Shown in pieces: positions 51,807 to 64,000 of a stretch of DNA of 64,000 nucleotides; within the stretch, counting starts at the first letter, position 1, and each line of letters starts with the position of its first letter. Source of the DNA: Selaginella moellendorffii. Taxonomy: Eukaryota > Streptophyta > Lycopodiopsida > Selaginellales > Selaginellaceae. The DNA lies in the NCBI RefSeq assembly GCF_000143415.4, contig NW_003314390.1, forward strand, positions 86,973-150,972, read 5' to 3'. The notes below the pieces were generated by a model. It did not search any database. It worked only from the letters and a program-made list of their open reading frames with translations, and was not told where the DNA came from. A program made the position numbers and the translations under genes.

Positions 51807-54800
51807 ATGGCATCATAACCATACACTTGGTCCTCATATCATCCCCCCCTCTTGGAATAATGGAAGACTATCAAGGTTCTCTTGTAGATGGGCTGGGATC
51901 TAGAGGAATGTCACGAAGAGGCATTGGCGGATTTGTAGGTGGTATCAAGTGTTCCTGATCCTTTTGTATAAAGCGTTTCAACTGCTGCGCATACACAATT
52001 TCTTGAGGATTGGCCTCCTGAATGTCATGCTAAACCTCGTAAACTTGCAGTCCCATTTGCCACAACACTCGGTATAGTACTTTCCACTGAGCAAGGAGCC
52101 CCTTAGATAAACCACATATCGTGAGATAGGGAAAACGGACTAACCCCAAATCATCCACTTTGTACTCCACAAATGGATGATGATGGAAGTTATAGTGCTA
52201 TTGTTGTCCCACTTATACACGGCCTAAGTGTTCGGCAAACAAGTGGAAGAATGCTCATCAAATACTAATCCCACGACCTAGCATTAGCAACTCATGGCAA
52301 TCGTGAAGGTAAACCCAACTCCATTAGTAATATTATATCATGACTATATAGAAATTTATATGGTGAAGCACCAATAGAACTCTACACCCCTGTGACATAT
52401 GCATACCAAAGAGATGGCAAATAACCATCCCAATCCAAATGCTGAAAGTTCATGTACTTAGCAATCATTCCTTTGAATGTCTGAACAAGCCATTTCACCA
52501 AACCGTCTGACTGTGGATGATAAGCACTTGTGAAAGTGTGGCATATCCCCAACCGAGATATCAAAACATGAAGTGCCTCAGCCACAAATGCAGGACCATT
52601 ATCCGAAAAAATCTGCTTCGGACAAGAATGCTAGAACACTACTTAATTGAGGAGGAAGTATCCAATAGCAATTGCAGAGGCACTAGCAAGAGCACCAACT
52701 TCCACCCAATAAATCAAATAGTCAAAAGCAATAAAAATATATTCATTGCTAACAGTCGATCATGGAAAAGGTCCCATAAGATCAAATGCCACCAACTCAA
52801 ACGGATAGGAAATTGCAATTGACTCCAACTGTCCTTCTGCGGTACGAGGGGGAGTATTACGAACTTGGCACCAAATGCAACTACACATATACCGGATAAC
52901 ATCACGTTACATCTTCGGCTAATAGAAAGATTTGTGTAGCTTCTCGGTCACACGATGATGTCCCATATGCCCGCCTAGAATAGGAGAATCATGGTAAGCA
53001 TGGAAAAGACCATAGAATAAAGACGGAAGGCACCATTAGCTATAAAGGATCATTAGGATCCGTCCCCACAAAATAAAGAAGGCCGTTTTTAATGTGATAT
53101 TGAGAATGTAAATGCCGGAATGGCAAGTCATTAGCAAGTGATATAAGATTCTCAAACCCATCTTGAAGCATTCGAATCCACAGCTCAACTTTTTTAGCCT
53201 CACGAATCTTATCAATAGAAGGTAAATCTTGTTTTGCACCTTATGGACATTGAACGTTAAGTATAGCAACCACCAATGGCACAGAATCCTCGTCTAAAAA
53301 ATCCATAAATGCTAGAACAACAGGCTCGTAAAAAATATGAGAAGAGAGTGGAGAAGGAAGAGGAGCTCAAGAAAGGGCATCAACATCAGCCATAGAACTC
53401 CCAAGGCAATGAACAACATCAAAATCATATATTTACAGCTTCAAAGCCCACAGAGCAATATGACCAACCATGTTCTTTCGCTTCAATAATGAAGTAACAG
53501 CAACATAATCACCTTGAAGTAATGTCTGAGAACCATGTAGATATACATGAAGTTTCTCGAAACTCTAAACTGCTGCTAAACAGTCCTTCTCTATCCTAGA
53601 GTAATTCACTTCCACTGGTTGTAATCTACAGTTTATATACGCAATAGGATGGCATTGACCAGGCACACTCAGGCTTTCTTGCATCAACACACCTTCAAGA
53701 CCAATATCAAAAGCATCCATGCACAAAATAAAAAGTTGAGTGTAATTAGGATATGCCAAAACTGGAGGAGTCGTTAACAGCTCTTTAAGATCCACGAACA
53801 CTCATTTACAATCCGGAGACCAGATGAAAGATGACATTGATGACTTTACAATGCTCGCAATGGTGTAGTGCGATCAGAAAGATGATCCACAAAACAATCG
53901 AAATACTACATATTGCCCAGGAAGCGCTGCACATCATTCACACACTTTGAAGTAGGGAACTTTAGAATAGCCACAAGTTTATTAAGATCAACTTGCAAAC
54001 CCTCGCAAGAAATATGATACCCAAGATAAGTTGTATCCTTGGACCCAAACATGCACTTTGACCATTTTAGCTTTAATCCAACATCTCGTAGCCAATCCAA
54101 CACTTTACAAACATCATGAATGTGCTCCTCCCACATCCCTTCCGAGTGAATCAAGACATCATCAATGAAGTTAACAGTCATCTCTAACATATTGTAAAAA
54201 AACCTCGTCCATCATCTATTGAAAAGTTGCTAGAGCATTGTTCAAACTAAACGGCATTACCAAGAACTCATACAAACTAAATAGTGTATAAAAAATAGTC
54301 TTAAAAATAGTTTCTTCGGCCATTGGTACTTGCCAATACCTAGAAGTAAAATCTAGTTTGGTGAATTAACGACTTCGCCCCAAACGATCCAAGAGATTAG
54401 TAGTGTGAAGAAGAGGGTACATATCTGGGATCATTATTTCATTTAACAAATGATAGTCAATACAGAAAAGAACACTCCCATCAAACTTTGTCACAAGATG
54501 AGGTTCACATGCCCAAGGACTTTATGACTTTCAAATAACACCCTTCTCCAACATCTCCTTGACGTTTGTACATAAAATCTTGATCTCTTTGGGTGACCGA
54601 CGACGAACAGGAACTTTGATTGGACACGCATCCCTAATTGGAATAGAATGATGTGTGGCAATCTTGGCTCTAGATGATAGGTCAAATTCAAAGAGATCAG
54701 AATACTCCTTCATGAGCCAGTCAACCGCTGCAACACAAAGATTGTTAAGATTGGAAAAGGAAAGAGCAAAACAAGACAAAAACATAGGAGAAAGGAGTGG

Positions 54801-55261
54801 GGGAACAAAAATAATAAAAGTAGAAGTAGAAGCCAAGGGACAAAAAGGTACAAAAGTGAGAGGAATGAATGAAATATAAGGAAGGATGAGATAAAGGGGA
54901 GAAACTTCAAAATCACACTTGGTATGATTGCACTGCAACCAATCCATACCAAGAATGAAGTCAAAAGCCTGACTTGACACTACCCACAATGATTATAACC
55001 CAAGCTCGATATCACCCACATGCACAACTAAGTCCACCTCATCCCATGCACATGCATGTATACGGCCGTTGCCATAAAGAATGAAAATTGGCTCCACTGC
55101 ACGACACAAGTGTAGATGGCAATATGTGGCAACGGGTTGAGCAATAGAAGATAAACTCAAACTTGTATCAACTAACATGGAGAGAATAATAAAAGACCAT
55201 TTGTTATAAAAATGAATTTGGAAAGTAAACACTAGATGAACTAGTGCCAAGTGAATCGTAA
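51807..55261 (-). mobile_element. Older Ty3/gypsy element, decayed, 5' end missing
   Basis: On the minus strand: protease (SMLVDTSLSLSSIA ... AFDFILGMDWLQCNHTKCDF), RT (GSVLFCIDYHLLNE-like, active site FIDDVLIHSE near 54,160), RNase H (PVLAYPNYTQLFILCMDA) and integrase (AYHPQSDGLVKWLVQTFKG near 52,490), with many stops. A purine tract (AAGAGGGGGGGA, about 51,842-51,853) is followed by a presumed 3' LTR start TGATATGAGGACC at 51,841, which the 11.7-kb element interrupts. Upstream of the protease it is cut at about 55,261 by unrelated repeat sequence. Confidence 0.8.
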
Positions 55262-57709
55262 GGCGAGGTTATCAAGGTTTGGGAAATAGTTCTTGAGTAT
55301 TCAAAGAAATAACTTTAAACAAAAATCAATGTTTGAGAACTTTCACGCTTATGTAAAGAACCATGTTATATTAGTTGGGTAATTTGCTAAGTGGGATTGG
55401 CAAGTTAGAGGAACTAAAACCCTAGTTAAAGGTGATAACTTCAAAAGGGTGGCTCATGGGGCCAAGCATGAAGGAGTCCATACATGATCACAGATTGATC
55501 AAGTAGCTTGTTAAGTGAGAAGACTTAGAAGCTTAAAGGAACTAAGTTCCTAAGTTGTAATCCATAGTACGCATTAAACATAAGTTGGTGCACTAGCATA
55601 GGGAGTCATGCCAAGCATTTTTGGTAGTACCACCTGTAGATGCATATATGGAGGTTGAGTTCAAGTCCCAACTCTCTAGTGCTTGGGTTTAAGTCCCAAT
55701 TTACTAGAGCGTAATGATGGTTTGGAATATAAAGACACTCATTTTGGTGGTTATGGACTCTTAGTAAGGAAGTTGGCTTAAGCACATTACCAAATGGGGG
55801 ATGCTTTAGAGTCATAATGTACAGTTAAATTGCTTAGTGTGAAAGCTCAACATATCTAACTTGAATACTTTAGTGCAAGTAGCACCAAAGATGTGGTGAA
55901 TGAGATAGAGACACCCAATCTTGGTTGTTATGGACTCTTGGCCAGAAGGGCTAGTTTAGGCACACTGCCAAGTGTGGGGGATGCCCTTAGGGTTATAGTC
56001 AAGGTTTTAAGGTGAGATCATTAGGTGATCTTATAGCTAAATAAGAACAAAGTCTTTATTAAGTTAAGAAATAAGATTCCTAGTTCAAAGTGTTGATTTG
56101 AACTATTAGTGATGGTATAAATTGATCGAGGTTATCAAATGGAAAGGACACTTAGGGGAGTCTTATATTAATATGGTGAGTCTAAAAAAGTAGTCTTTAA
56201 GAAACACTTATAAAAAGGTTACAAAGTTGGGCCATGGATAGAGCTTGTAGCAAAAAATGCTACAGAAACTTACTAGGGATGAACACCCTTTGGATTTGGC
56301 AAAGTAAAGCCTTTGCTATAAAACAAAAAACATACCTTGAAGATAGAGGTAGTGTTCCTATGTTGCTTGGTACAAAAATTGAAGGAAAAGAGTAAAAGAC
56401 TAATGGCCAAGATTGGGAAATTATTGGAAAGAATCCAAGTGGCAAAGTTAGGTATGGAACACTTAGGTGTTGGATGCTAACAGATTGTGGGAAAGGAAAT
56501 ATGTTTTCGAGAATGAATTCCCAAATGTTCTAATATGGAGAAAGTGAAAGCTCTAAGGGAGGGAGCAGAAAAATAGCCAAATGATAAGACTATGGACAAC
56601 CCTAGCACAAACTATGGATAACTGGAATTTAATGCTAAGGGTAGCATAAAATAAAAAAGAGGGTGCCTTCAAATAAAGAACTTCCTAGTATGGGAAAGTA
56701 ATGTTTGCATAATTGGTGTAATGCAAGGTGTAGGACACACCTAAAAAATTGACTTGAAATATTAATATTTAAATCTTAAAGTGTGATGGCTATGTTGGTA
56801 GAGCTTGAGCTTACTCTAAAATAAGTAGTAAAATTGAGACCAAAAGGATTTTAGCGAGAACTAAACAAACAAGGAGAAAACCACCATAAGTGGTTTAATG
56901 AATCTTTAAGTTGGAGACATTATACCCTTGTGAGGATGGGCAAGGTATAGTGAGCCTTTGGTGTTGAATTATTGATGAATATTGGCTTAGTGCCATGGTA
57001 ATCCATGATGAGGTTACTTTATAAAATAATTTATTGTTCAATGAGGACATCAAATTTCGTCTATAGGTGGTAGAGTTATGAGACACAAATCCCTAAGCCC
57101 TAAAGTGGAGCTAAAAGGGTGCCACATGGTAGTGGTTGGAGTGGAAGGCCAACAAATGTAATATATTTGGACCAAAAGCACTAACTTGGAAAGTTGAGAG
57201 TATGAATGGAACCCCGAACAAAGTGCTTGAGGAATGAGTATGAAACAATCGATGAATGAGTCTCTGAAAAGGAATACAAAAAGGACTAACACATGGTAAA
57301 TGTTGTGATACATGGAAGTGTAAGAAATGAGTCCGAGAAGGAATCCAATATGGACCTGAGATGGACCTGAGATGGGCTTGAGATGGAGTCCAAGATGGAT
57401 CCGACATAGAGTCCAAGGTCAAGTCTGAGATGGAGACTAGGACGAGGACCGAGGTTGAGTCCAAGGTCAAGACCAAGACCGAGATTGAGACTGAGACTAA
57501 GATCGAGACCGAGATCGAGATTGAGACCGAGACTGAGTCTGAGTCCGAGTCTGAGTGCAAGTGCGAGTGCGAGTGCAAGTGCAAGTCCAAGTCTGAATCC
57601 AAGTCTGAGGGTGGAAGCCCAATGTGATCGTCTCCCAAACCCTAAAGGGTTTAGTGAGCTCCAAAAGTATAGTAAATGGAAAACTCTAGTGGAGTTAGTT
57701 TTGCCAAGA
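55262..57709 (+). mobile_element. Older copy of the non-autonomous LTR element (internal part and start of 3' LTR)
   Basis: Parallels about 61,648-63,515 in direct orientation with heavy divergence. Its 3' LTR starts at 57,077 (TATGAGACACAAA, where the younger copy has TGTGAGACACAAA) and runs about 630 bp until the younger element interrupts it at 57,710. No coding capacity; it includes its own GAGTCCGAGATG-type array at 57,350-57,610. Confidence 0.75.
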
Positions 57710-59483
57710 TGTGAGACAGAAAATCCCTAGGCCCCAAAGTGGAGCCGGAAGGGCGCCACATGGTAGTGGCCGAAGCGAGAGCCAAACGAGCGTAACACGT
57801 TTGGACCAAAAGCTCCGACTTGAAAAGTCAAGAGCGGGAGTGGAACTCCCAACGAAGTGCCCGAGGAACGAGCACGAAGCGAGCAAAAGGTGAGGCTCCA
57901 AAAAGGGACCCAAAAGGACCAACACATGACACATGGGAGTGTCCGAGATGGACTCGAGTTGGAGTCCGAAGTGGAGTCCGAGATGGACCCGAGTTGGAGT
58001 CCGAAGTGGAGTCCGAGGTGGACCCGAGATGGACCCGAGTTGGAGTCCGAAGTGGAGTCCGAGATGGAGTCCGAGATGGAGTCCGAGATGGAGTCCGAGG
58101 TGGACCTGAGATGGACCCGAGTTGGAGTCCGAAGTGGAGTCCGAGATGGACCCGAGATGGAGTCCGAGATGGAGTCCGAGGTGGACCCGAGATGGACCCG
58201 AAATGGAGTCCGAGATGGAGTCCGAGATGGACCCGAGATGGAGTCCGAGATGGACCCGAGATGGACCCGAGATGGAGTCCGAGATGGAGTCCGAGATGGA
58301 GTCCGAGATGGAGTCCGAAGTCGAGACCGAGACCGGGACCGAGACCGGGACCGAGACCGAGACCGAGACCGAGATCGGGACCGAGACCGAGGCCGAGGCC
58401 GAGACCGAGCCCGAGCCCGAGTCCGAGTCCGAATCCGAGTCCGAGTCCGAGTCCGAGTCCGAGTCCGAGTCCGAGTCCGGAGCCTGAGAGGGTGAAAGCC
58501 CAAAGCGTTCGTCTCCCAGACCCTGGGGGGTTTGGTGAGCCCCAAAAGTATAGTAGGGGGAGGACTGCAGTGGAGCCAGTTTGGCCAGGAAAGGCCAGTT
58601 TGGCCCAGGAAGGCCAGACCCAGTGTTGGGTGATGAGCTGCCCACTGGGAAGTCCAAGACTAGAGTGAACACGGACCGACAAGCGGGGTAGCTTGGTGAA
58701 GTGTTCAAGAGCCGGCTTTAGTTCCCCCGGGAGATCGACTGGCCGATGCTCCCAGTCCAAGTGTGGGTGGCACTACCTACTTGGATACCTGGTGTGGCTC
58801 AATGGAACCTCGCTCTAAGCCCATGGCTAGAGCACCTAAAGGCGATAGGTGGGGAGAGTACCCAGGTGGCTCGCGTAAGGCCACGGTGTTCCGAAATGTT
58901 GTCCCAAAGGCCCAGACTGTGGAAAGGAAGAGGAGCAGTCCTCTGGGGTAGTGACCAAGGACACAGTCATGTGGTGAGGAAGTCCCAGAGGATCGTGGGA
59001 CTTAGTGGTCGGGCCTGTGGGCCTCGATCCAGTGGCAGTGTTGGCAAACACGGCCAGGGGCAGAAAGGGACTTGGTAGGAACTGACAAAGGGACTTTGGG
59101 GAAGGCAATTCCCCAGGTCTGTGGGCATCCTAAGGATGCTAAGGAGTGGATCCAGGATGACCACTCGTGGACACATGGCCCAGTCTTGGAGAGACGAGGT
59201 GGTGATGCAAGTGGTGTTGAACCACTAGTGCAGCAAAGGTGAATGGGCATGGCCTTAGCGTAACGGGCCGAGATGTCAGTGGTACCTTTGGGTGTCGGTC
59301 TCGGGACCGGACACGTGGGGCACTTGGACCAGGTGCAAGTGTGGAGTGGCATGGATGCCATTCTTGGGGCTAGCAAGTCCCAAGTCCTAAATTGGACTGA
59401 TGGAGGTTGTGAATGAGACTCCGCCAAGTAGTCGGAGGTGTGGTTAAGTGACTAAAGTAGAATGGAAAATTTAGTCGCTTACA
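57710..59483 (+). repeat. 5' LTR (1,774 bp) with internal minisatellite
   Basis: Begins TGTGAGACAG, ends CGCTTACA. About 30% of it (57,945-58,485) is a GAGTCCGAGATG / GACCCGAGATG array grading into GACCGA hexamers. The reverse-orientation solo LTR at 10,426-12,067 has the same plan. Confidence 0.88.
57945..58485. repeat. 11/12-bp GA-rich minisatellite and hexamer array
   Basis: Alternating 12-bp (GATGGAGTCCGA) and 11-bp (GATGGACCCGA) units, then (GACCGA)n and (GAGTCC)n. Long open frames in five or six frames here are a consequence of the repeat, not genes. Confidence 0.95.
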
Positions 59484-59486
59484 ATT

Positions 59487-59498
59487 TGGTATCGGAGC
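59487..59498 (+). other. Primer-binding site, initiator tRNA-Met type
   Basis: TGGTATCGGAGC three bases after the LTR end. It differs by one base from the plant consensus TGGTATCAGAGC. Confidence 0.85.
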
Positions 59499-62019
59499 TG
59501 TTCCTTAGTCCGACTTTTATTGGTGCTCAAGTATATCACCACTGGTGTTGGCATCGGAAGGTCCGAGGAGTGGGCCTATCCTTGAGGAGTGGCAAGTCGG
59601 GAAGACATGGCTCTCCATTACAGTTCATGTGTGAACTTGTAGACGAGGTGGTGGATAGAAAAGGGCCAATAATGGAACGACTTTGGGATCTTGGGAACAG
59701 TGCAAGGTTTTCCTCATTGAGTTGAGGATGTGATTCGGATGAGCATTTGTCTCAGCAAATTGGCTTAGGTTGTTGTGGTAAACAACTAAAGTTGGGATCA
59801 CGGGAAAGATAGAGACTCCAAAACAATAAAGGAGTCACAAGATTATCCTCATATAGTTGAGGTTGGTGCTCATGAATGTGAGACCAAAGGTAATGACCGT
59901 GGAAGGTCAAATACGGAAGAGGACTCAAGTCCTTGAAATGGTAGCCGGGGCTACCTCTAATAAATGTTGGAACAACCCAAGGAGTTGGGGGTGTATTAAG
60001 TGGATGAGTTGGTATTCTCATCACATGGACAAGTAGTCCTAAGGGGCAAAGGTTGCCCCCAGAGAACAAAATCAAGTGTCGGAGTAACACTTGTGAAAAT
60101 AGTCCTTTTGAGTAGGACTGGAATGCAAGAAGGGTATTCCAGTGAGCTAGTGCCTCACAAGTAGAACCTTACGGGTCTGTGGATTAACCAAGTCCAAAAC
60201 TGCTGGATGACTCAAGTAGAGTCAAGCGATGGTCCTAAAAGGACTGATGGAAGCATTTGGACTGAGGTGTGTTGTACCCCACAAAGGATGGGGGGGATCA
60301 TAAGATCCAAGGATGAGAACAGAGGGTATCTCATCGATGGCAAAATGTGCCATGCTAAAGTTATGGGAAAGGTGTTCCCAGAAGAAAACAACTTTGACAT
60401 AAAGTTGTGTATGACCTCTATGGGGCAGTGCTAATGGATGGTTGGCATGAGAAAGAGCGGTGTTGGTCTTGGCAAAGACTTAGACACAAAAGGGAAATGT
60501 CATAGAGGTAGGCTCGTGGAGCCGATGGTGTGGAGACACCAAATGTGCCAAGGTGTGATACCTTGAGGCTATGTTGGTGGGTTCATGAGAACCCCTTGCC
60601 AAAGGAATCCTAATGGAAATGGGAATGGCATAGCCTAAGCGGTAGAGCATGCAGTTGGAGTGCGGTGACCCAGATAATGATGGAGGTGTGCAAGCACCAA
60701 GCAATGAGTTGTAGGACTTGACAACCATGAGGCAACTAAGCAAGAGGTGCAAAATAACTAGTTAAATGGGTAGAAGGTAGCTACCCAAGACTTCTAGTAT
60801 AGGGAAGTCGGATATACCCTTACGGGGGATAAGTTGCTTATGTTGCGATATAGTAAGTCAATGTCATAAAAGGAAATACTCATTGTCAAGAAAGCCATCA
60901 TTGGGACACCCGAACACTCTAGAACACCAGAAGGTGGTGTTTGATGTCGTGAGGGTAATGGATAAAGCCCAAGGGACTAAGTCCCTAGCGAATGATGGAT
61001 AGAAGGTGCTATCCAAATGTCCAAGGTTGCGGAGACGGGAGAGGACTGTCTACCCAAGTTGGACAAAGCCCAAAAATGGAATTTTGGCAAGGCTAGTGAT
61101 GGGCATGTAAAGGCCCATAAGCAACAATGTAATCCCAGTGTGTGGGATTATAAGCTGAGCATACCCGGATTGAGGAACCACTCCCTGGGCTATTGGGTAG
61201 GTTCATCCCTAAGAATACTTGCTAAGGCATGATAGAAAGTGCAAATCTATCCTCCTGGTCTGGAGGAGAATGACCGAAGAAAAGGTGTGAAGCCAAAGGC
61301 AAGTAGTATTGGGATGGAACTGAACCATAGAAATCAAAGGACATATCCAACAGTGGTTATGAAAGTTGGGAGTGGAGAAGCAAGAGGGTGCTCGAGGATG
61401 TTGTTGCTAGCAACCGTGATGCCATGGAGAGTCTAAAATATGGAATTGTCCATGTTAGACTATATGGCAACTATAAAGCTTGCGAAAGGGGAGGCCTTAG
61501 CAAGCTAAGGGACAGAGTTCCTTCAAGGTTCCCAAAGACGATTCTAGGTAGCGTAGTACCTAGAAAGGCCAAGTGTAAATGGTTCATGGAACACGCAAAA
61601 TCAGAGTGGCGCAGCAGAAGCGTGGTCTTGAAGCTTGCCATGAGGCAAGGCTGTCAAGGTTAGGGAAGTAGTTCCCGAGTGTTCAAAGAGAGGGCTTTGA
61701 ACGAAAGTCGATGGTCAAGGACTTTCACGCTTATGCAGGAACCATGTTACAATGGTCGGAGGACTTGCCAAGTGAGATTGGCACGTCAGGGGAACAAAGA
61801 CCCTAGTTGAAGGTGATAACTTCAAAAGGGGTGGGCCATGGGGCTGAGCATGGAGGAGTCCATGCATGATCACAGACATGTCAAGTGAGAGGACTTGGCA
61901 GTGTGGAGGAACTAGGTTCCTAAACTGTGATCTGTAGCGCGCTTTAAAAATAGGTTGGTGCACCGGCGTGGGGAGTCACGCCAGGCATCTAGTGTGATGC
62001 CGTCCGTAGATGCATATAC

Positions 62020-62077
62020 GGAGGTTGGGTTCGAGTCCCGACCCTCTAGTGCTTGGGTTCGAGTCCCAAATCACTAG
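62020..62077 (+). other. Twin T-arm-like motifs (tRNA B-box words) in the LARD interior
   Basis: GGGTTCGAGTCCC occurs twice, 24 bp apart; the first sits in a hairpin with a seven-base TTCGAGT loop. GGTTCGANTCC is the RNA polymerase III B box. The older copy keeps both in mutated form (about 55,650-55,705). Confidence 0.45.
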
Positions 62078-63515
62078 GGCGTGGTGATGGTTTGGAATAT
62101 GAGGACACTCATATTTCGGTGGTCATGGACTCTCAGTGGGGAGACTGGTTTGGGCACACCGCCAAGCGAGGGATGCCTCGGAGTCGTGATGCACGGTTAG
62201 ATTGCTTAGTGTGAAAGCTCAGCATATCTAACTTGAACACTTTGGTGCAAGTGGCACAAAGGTCGTGGTGAGTGAGATGGGGACACCTAATCTCAGTTGC
62301 TATGAACTCTTGGCCGTAAGGGCTAGCTTGGGTGCACCGCCAAGTGTGGGGGATGCCCCCGGGGTTATAGTCAACAACTTGGAGGTCTAGAAAACCAAGT
62401 ACCTCTTGGCAACTCTGTTAAGGTGCCAAGGTGAGATCACTAGGTGATCTTATGGCCAGAAAAGGACAAGGTCCTTGGTTGGCTAAGGGATGAAGTTCCT
62501 GGTTCAAAATGTTGAAATTGAACTGTTTAAGGTGGTGTGGCTTGGTCGTGATAACCAAGTGGGAAGAGCACCTAAGGGAAATAAACTATGTCCGTGCGAT
62601 GGCATAGTGAGTCCGAGGAAAGTAGTCTCTATAAAAGACCCATGGGAGGGTCACGAAGTTGGGCCGTGGATAGAGCCCATAGCAGAAGATGCTAAAGAGA
62701 CGTACTAGGGGTGAACATCCTCCGGACTTGGCAAAGAAGAGTCTTTGCTATGGAACTGAAACAATACCTCAAGGAGGGAGGTAGAGATTCGATGTTGCTT
62801 GGTGCAACAATCAACGGATAGGAGCAAAAGATGAATGGCCAAGATAGGGCCGTGGAATCCCTTGGAAGGAATCCAAGTGACAAAGTTAGGCGAGGAACAC
62901 TAATGTGTTGGACGCTAACAAGTTGCGGGAAAGTGTGTTGCGGGAAAGTGTGTTTCCAAGGAGGGATTCCGAATTGCTCCGATTTGGCAAAAGTTAACTG
63001 GAACTTTGGCACGAAATAGAAGAGAGGATGATAATGCCCTCGAGTAGAGAACTTCTTAGGATGGGAAGTGGAGTTGCACAAAAGGTGCAAGGCAAGGTGT
63101 CGGAGACACCTAGGAAATTGACTCCAAGAAGTCAAAATTCAAAGTTCCAAAGTGCAAAGGTTATATCGATGGAAATTGAGACTACTCGAGAAGGAGTAGT
63201 GGGATTGACTTAGAGAAGGGTTTCTAAGAGGTTTAGTGAGAACTAAACCAATAAAAGGAGAGAACCACTCCTTGTGGTCCAATCAGTCTCTAAGTTGGGG
63301 AGACTACCCTCCTTAGAGGATAGGCAAGGCATGGTGAGCCTTTGGTGTCAAACCATTGAGGCATATGCAAAAGGCATGGTGAGCCTTCAATGTCAAACCA
63401 TTGACAAATATTGGCTAGGTGCCAAGGATGGAAATGGTAACACATACGAGTGTTACTTTACAAAATGGTTTACCGTTCGATGAGGACATCGAACTTCGTC
63501 TATGGGTGGTGGAGT

Positions 63516-64000
63516 TGTGAGACACAAAATCCCTAGGCCCCAAAGTGGAGCCGGAAGGGCGCCACATGGTAGTGGCCGAAGTGAGAGCCAAACGAGCGTA
63601 ACACGTTTGGACCAAAAGCTCCGACTTGAAAAGTCAAGAGCGGGAGTGGAACTCCCAACGAAGTGCCCGAGGAACGAGCACGAAGCGAGCAAAAGGTGAG
63701 GCTCCAAAAAGGGACCCAAAAGGACCAACACATGACACGTGGGAGTGTCCGAGATGGACTCGAGTTGGAGTCCGAAGTGGAGTCCGAGATGGACCCGAGT
63801 TGGAGTCCGAAGTGGAGTCCGAGGTGGACCCGAGATGGACCCGAGTTGGAGTCCGAAGTGGAGTCCGAGATGGAGTCCGAGGTGGACCCGAGATGGACCC
63901 GAGTTGGAGTCCGAAGTGGAGTCCGAGATGGACCCGAGATGGAGTCCGAGATGGAGTCCGAGGTGGACCCGAGATGGACCCGAAATGGAGTCCGAGATGG
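63516..64000 (+). repeat. Start of the 3' LTR of the LARD-like element
   Basis: Almost identical to 57,710-58,200 (only a few substitutions before the minisatellite, where unit number differs). The window ends within the minisatellite. Confidence 0.9.

Larger units (their letters stand above)
57710..64000 (+). mobile_element. Non-autonomous (LARD-like) LTR element, running off the window
   Basis: The 5' LTR is 57,710-59,483; the 3' LTR starts at 63,516 and is cut by the window end. The first ~450 bp of the two LTRs are nearly identical, so the insertion is fairly young. A primer site TGGTATCGGAGC (59,487-59,498) fits initiator tRNA-Met. The internal ~4.0 kb holds no open frame above about 90 codons and no gag or pol, so it depends on another element. 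It is inserted in an older copy of itself; expected target duplication CAAGA (57,705-57,709). Confidence 0.88.

Noticed and set aside
57820-58760. Several long overlapping open frames (200-340 codons) on both strands
   Set aside because: They come from the 11/12-bp and 6-bp GA-rich arrays, which lack stops in most frames; peptides such as repeated ESEMESE or SDSDSD have no independent support.
57710-63515. A 5.8-kb tandem satellite repeat
   Set aside because: The repeated segments start with TG, the first ends in CA and is followed by a Met-type primer site, so an LTR element explains the direct repeat better.
1-64000. CRISPR arrays, bacterial operons, riboswitches or a prokaryotic mobile system
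   Set aside because: Introns, PPR/PORR genes and plant LTR elements show eukaryotic nuclear DNA; no regular short repeat-spacer pattern was seen.

Overview
The window looks like nuclear DNA of a lycophyte, most probably Selaginella. Three features point there: very short introns (about 40-80 bp), intronless PPR genes built from long uninterrupted runs of 31-residue S-type repeats, and dense plant-type retroelements. The organism is inferred from style, not proven.

Layout. (1) 0.37-10.2 kb is gene-rich: a two-domain fluoride exporter (FEX, minus), a nine-exon clan-85-type cytochrome P450 (plus), a decayed unknown gene, an NRAMP metal transporter carrying a one-base deletion (minus), and a 774-residue S-type PPR protein (minus). 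(2) 10.4-12.1 kb is a solo LTR with an intact 5-bp target duplication. (3) 13.4-19.0 kb holds a block that is repeated in the same orientation at 32.2-37.6 kb. Each copy carries a PPR fragment, a 595-residue PPR gene and a PORR-domain gene arranged head to head with 24 bp between start codons, and a predicted secretory protein with two HSP20/alpha-crystallin domains. (4) 19.3-21.3 kb is a 12-exon type I metacaspase. (5) 21.4-23.0 kb holds two decayed copies of the PPR/PORR pair. A 6.2-kb non-coding LTR element (22,996-29,226) has split the second one. (6) 30,676-32,161 is a Merlin/IS1595-type DNA transposon; the first duplicate still has its empty target site. (7) 38.3-39.6 kb: a PPR pseudogene and an unrecognised hydrophobic protein. 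(8) From about 39.7 kb to the end everything is nested retroelements. An 11.7-kb Ty3/gypsy element (40,142-51,806, perfect 5-bp target duplication) sits in the LTR of an older gypsy element (to about 55.26 kb) and is itself hit by two miniature LTR elements (TRIMs). Then a non-autonomous element (57,710 to beyond the end) sits inside the 3' LTR of an older relative.

How the genes relate. PPR and PORR proteins are both organelle RNA-binding families, so the shared start region of each pair suggests coordinated expression of two organelle RNA-processing factors. In the duplicated block the PORR exon 1 differs at about eight sites that are all synonymous, the PPR differs at about seven to eight residues, and the HSP20 gene at about a dozen or more: unequal constraint inside one duplication. 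No operon-like logic applies; the other genes are independent eukaryotic units.
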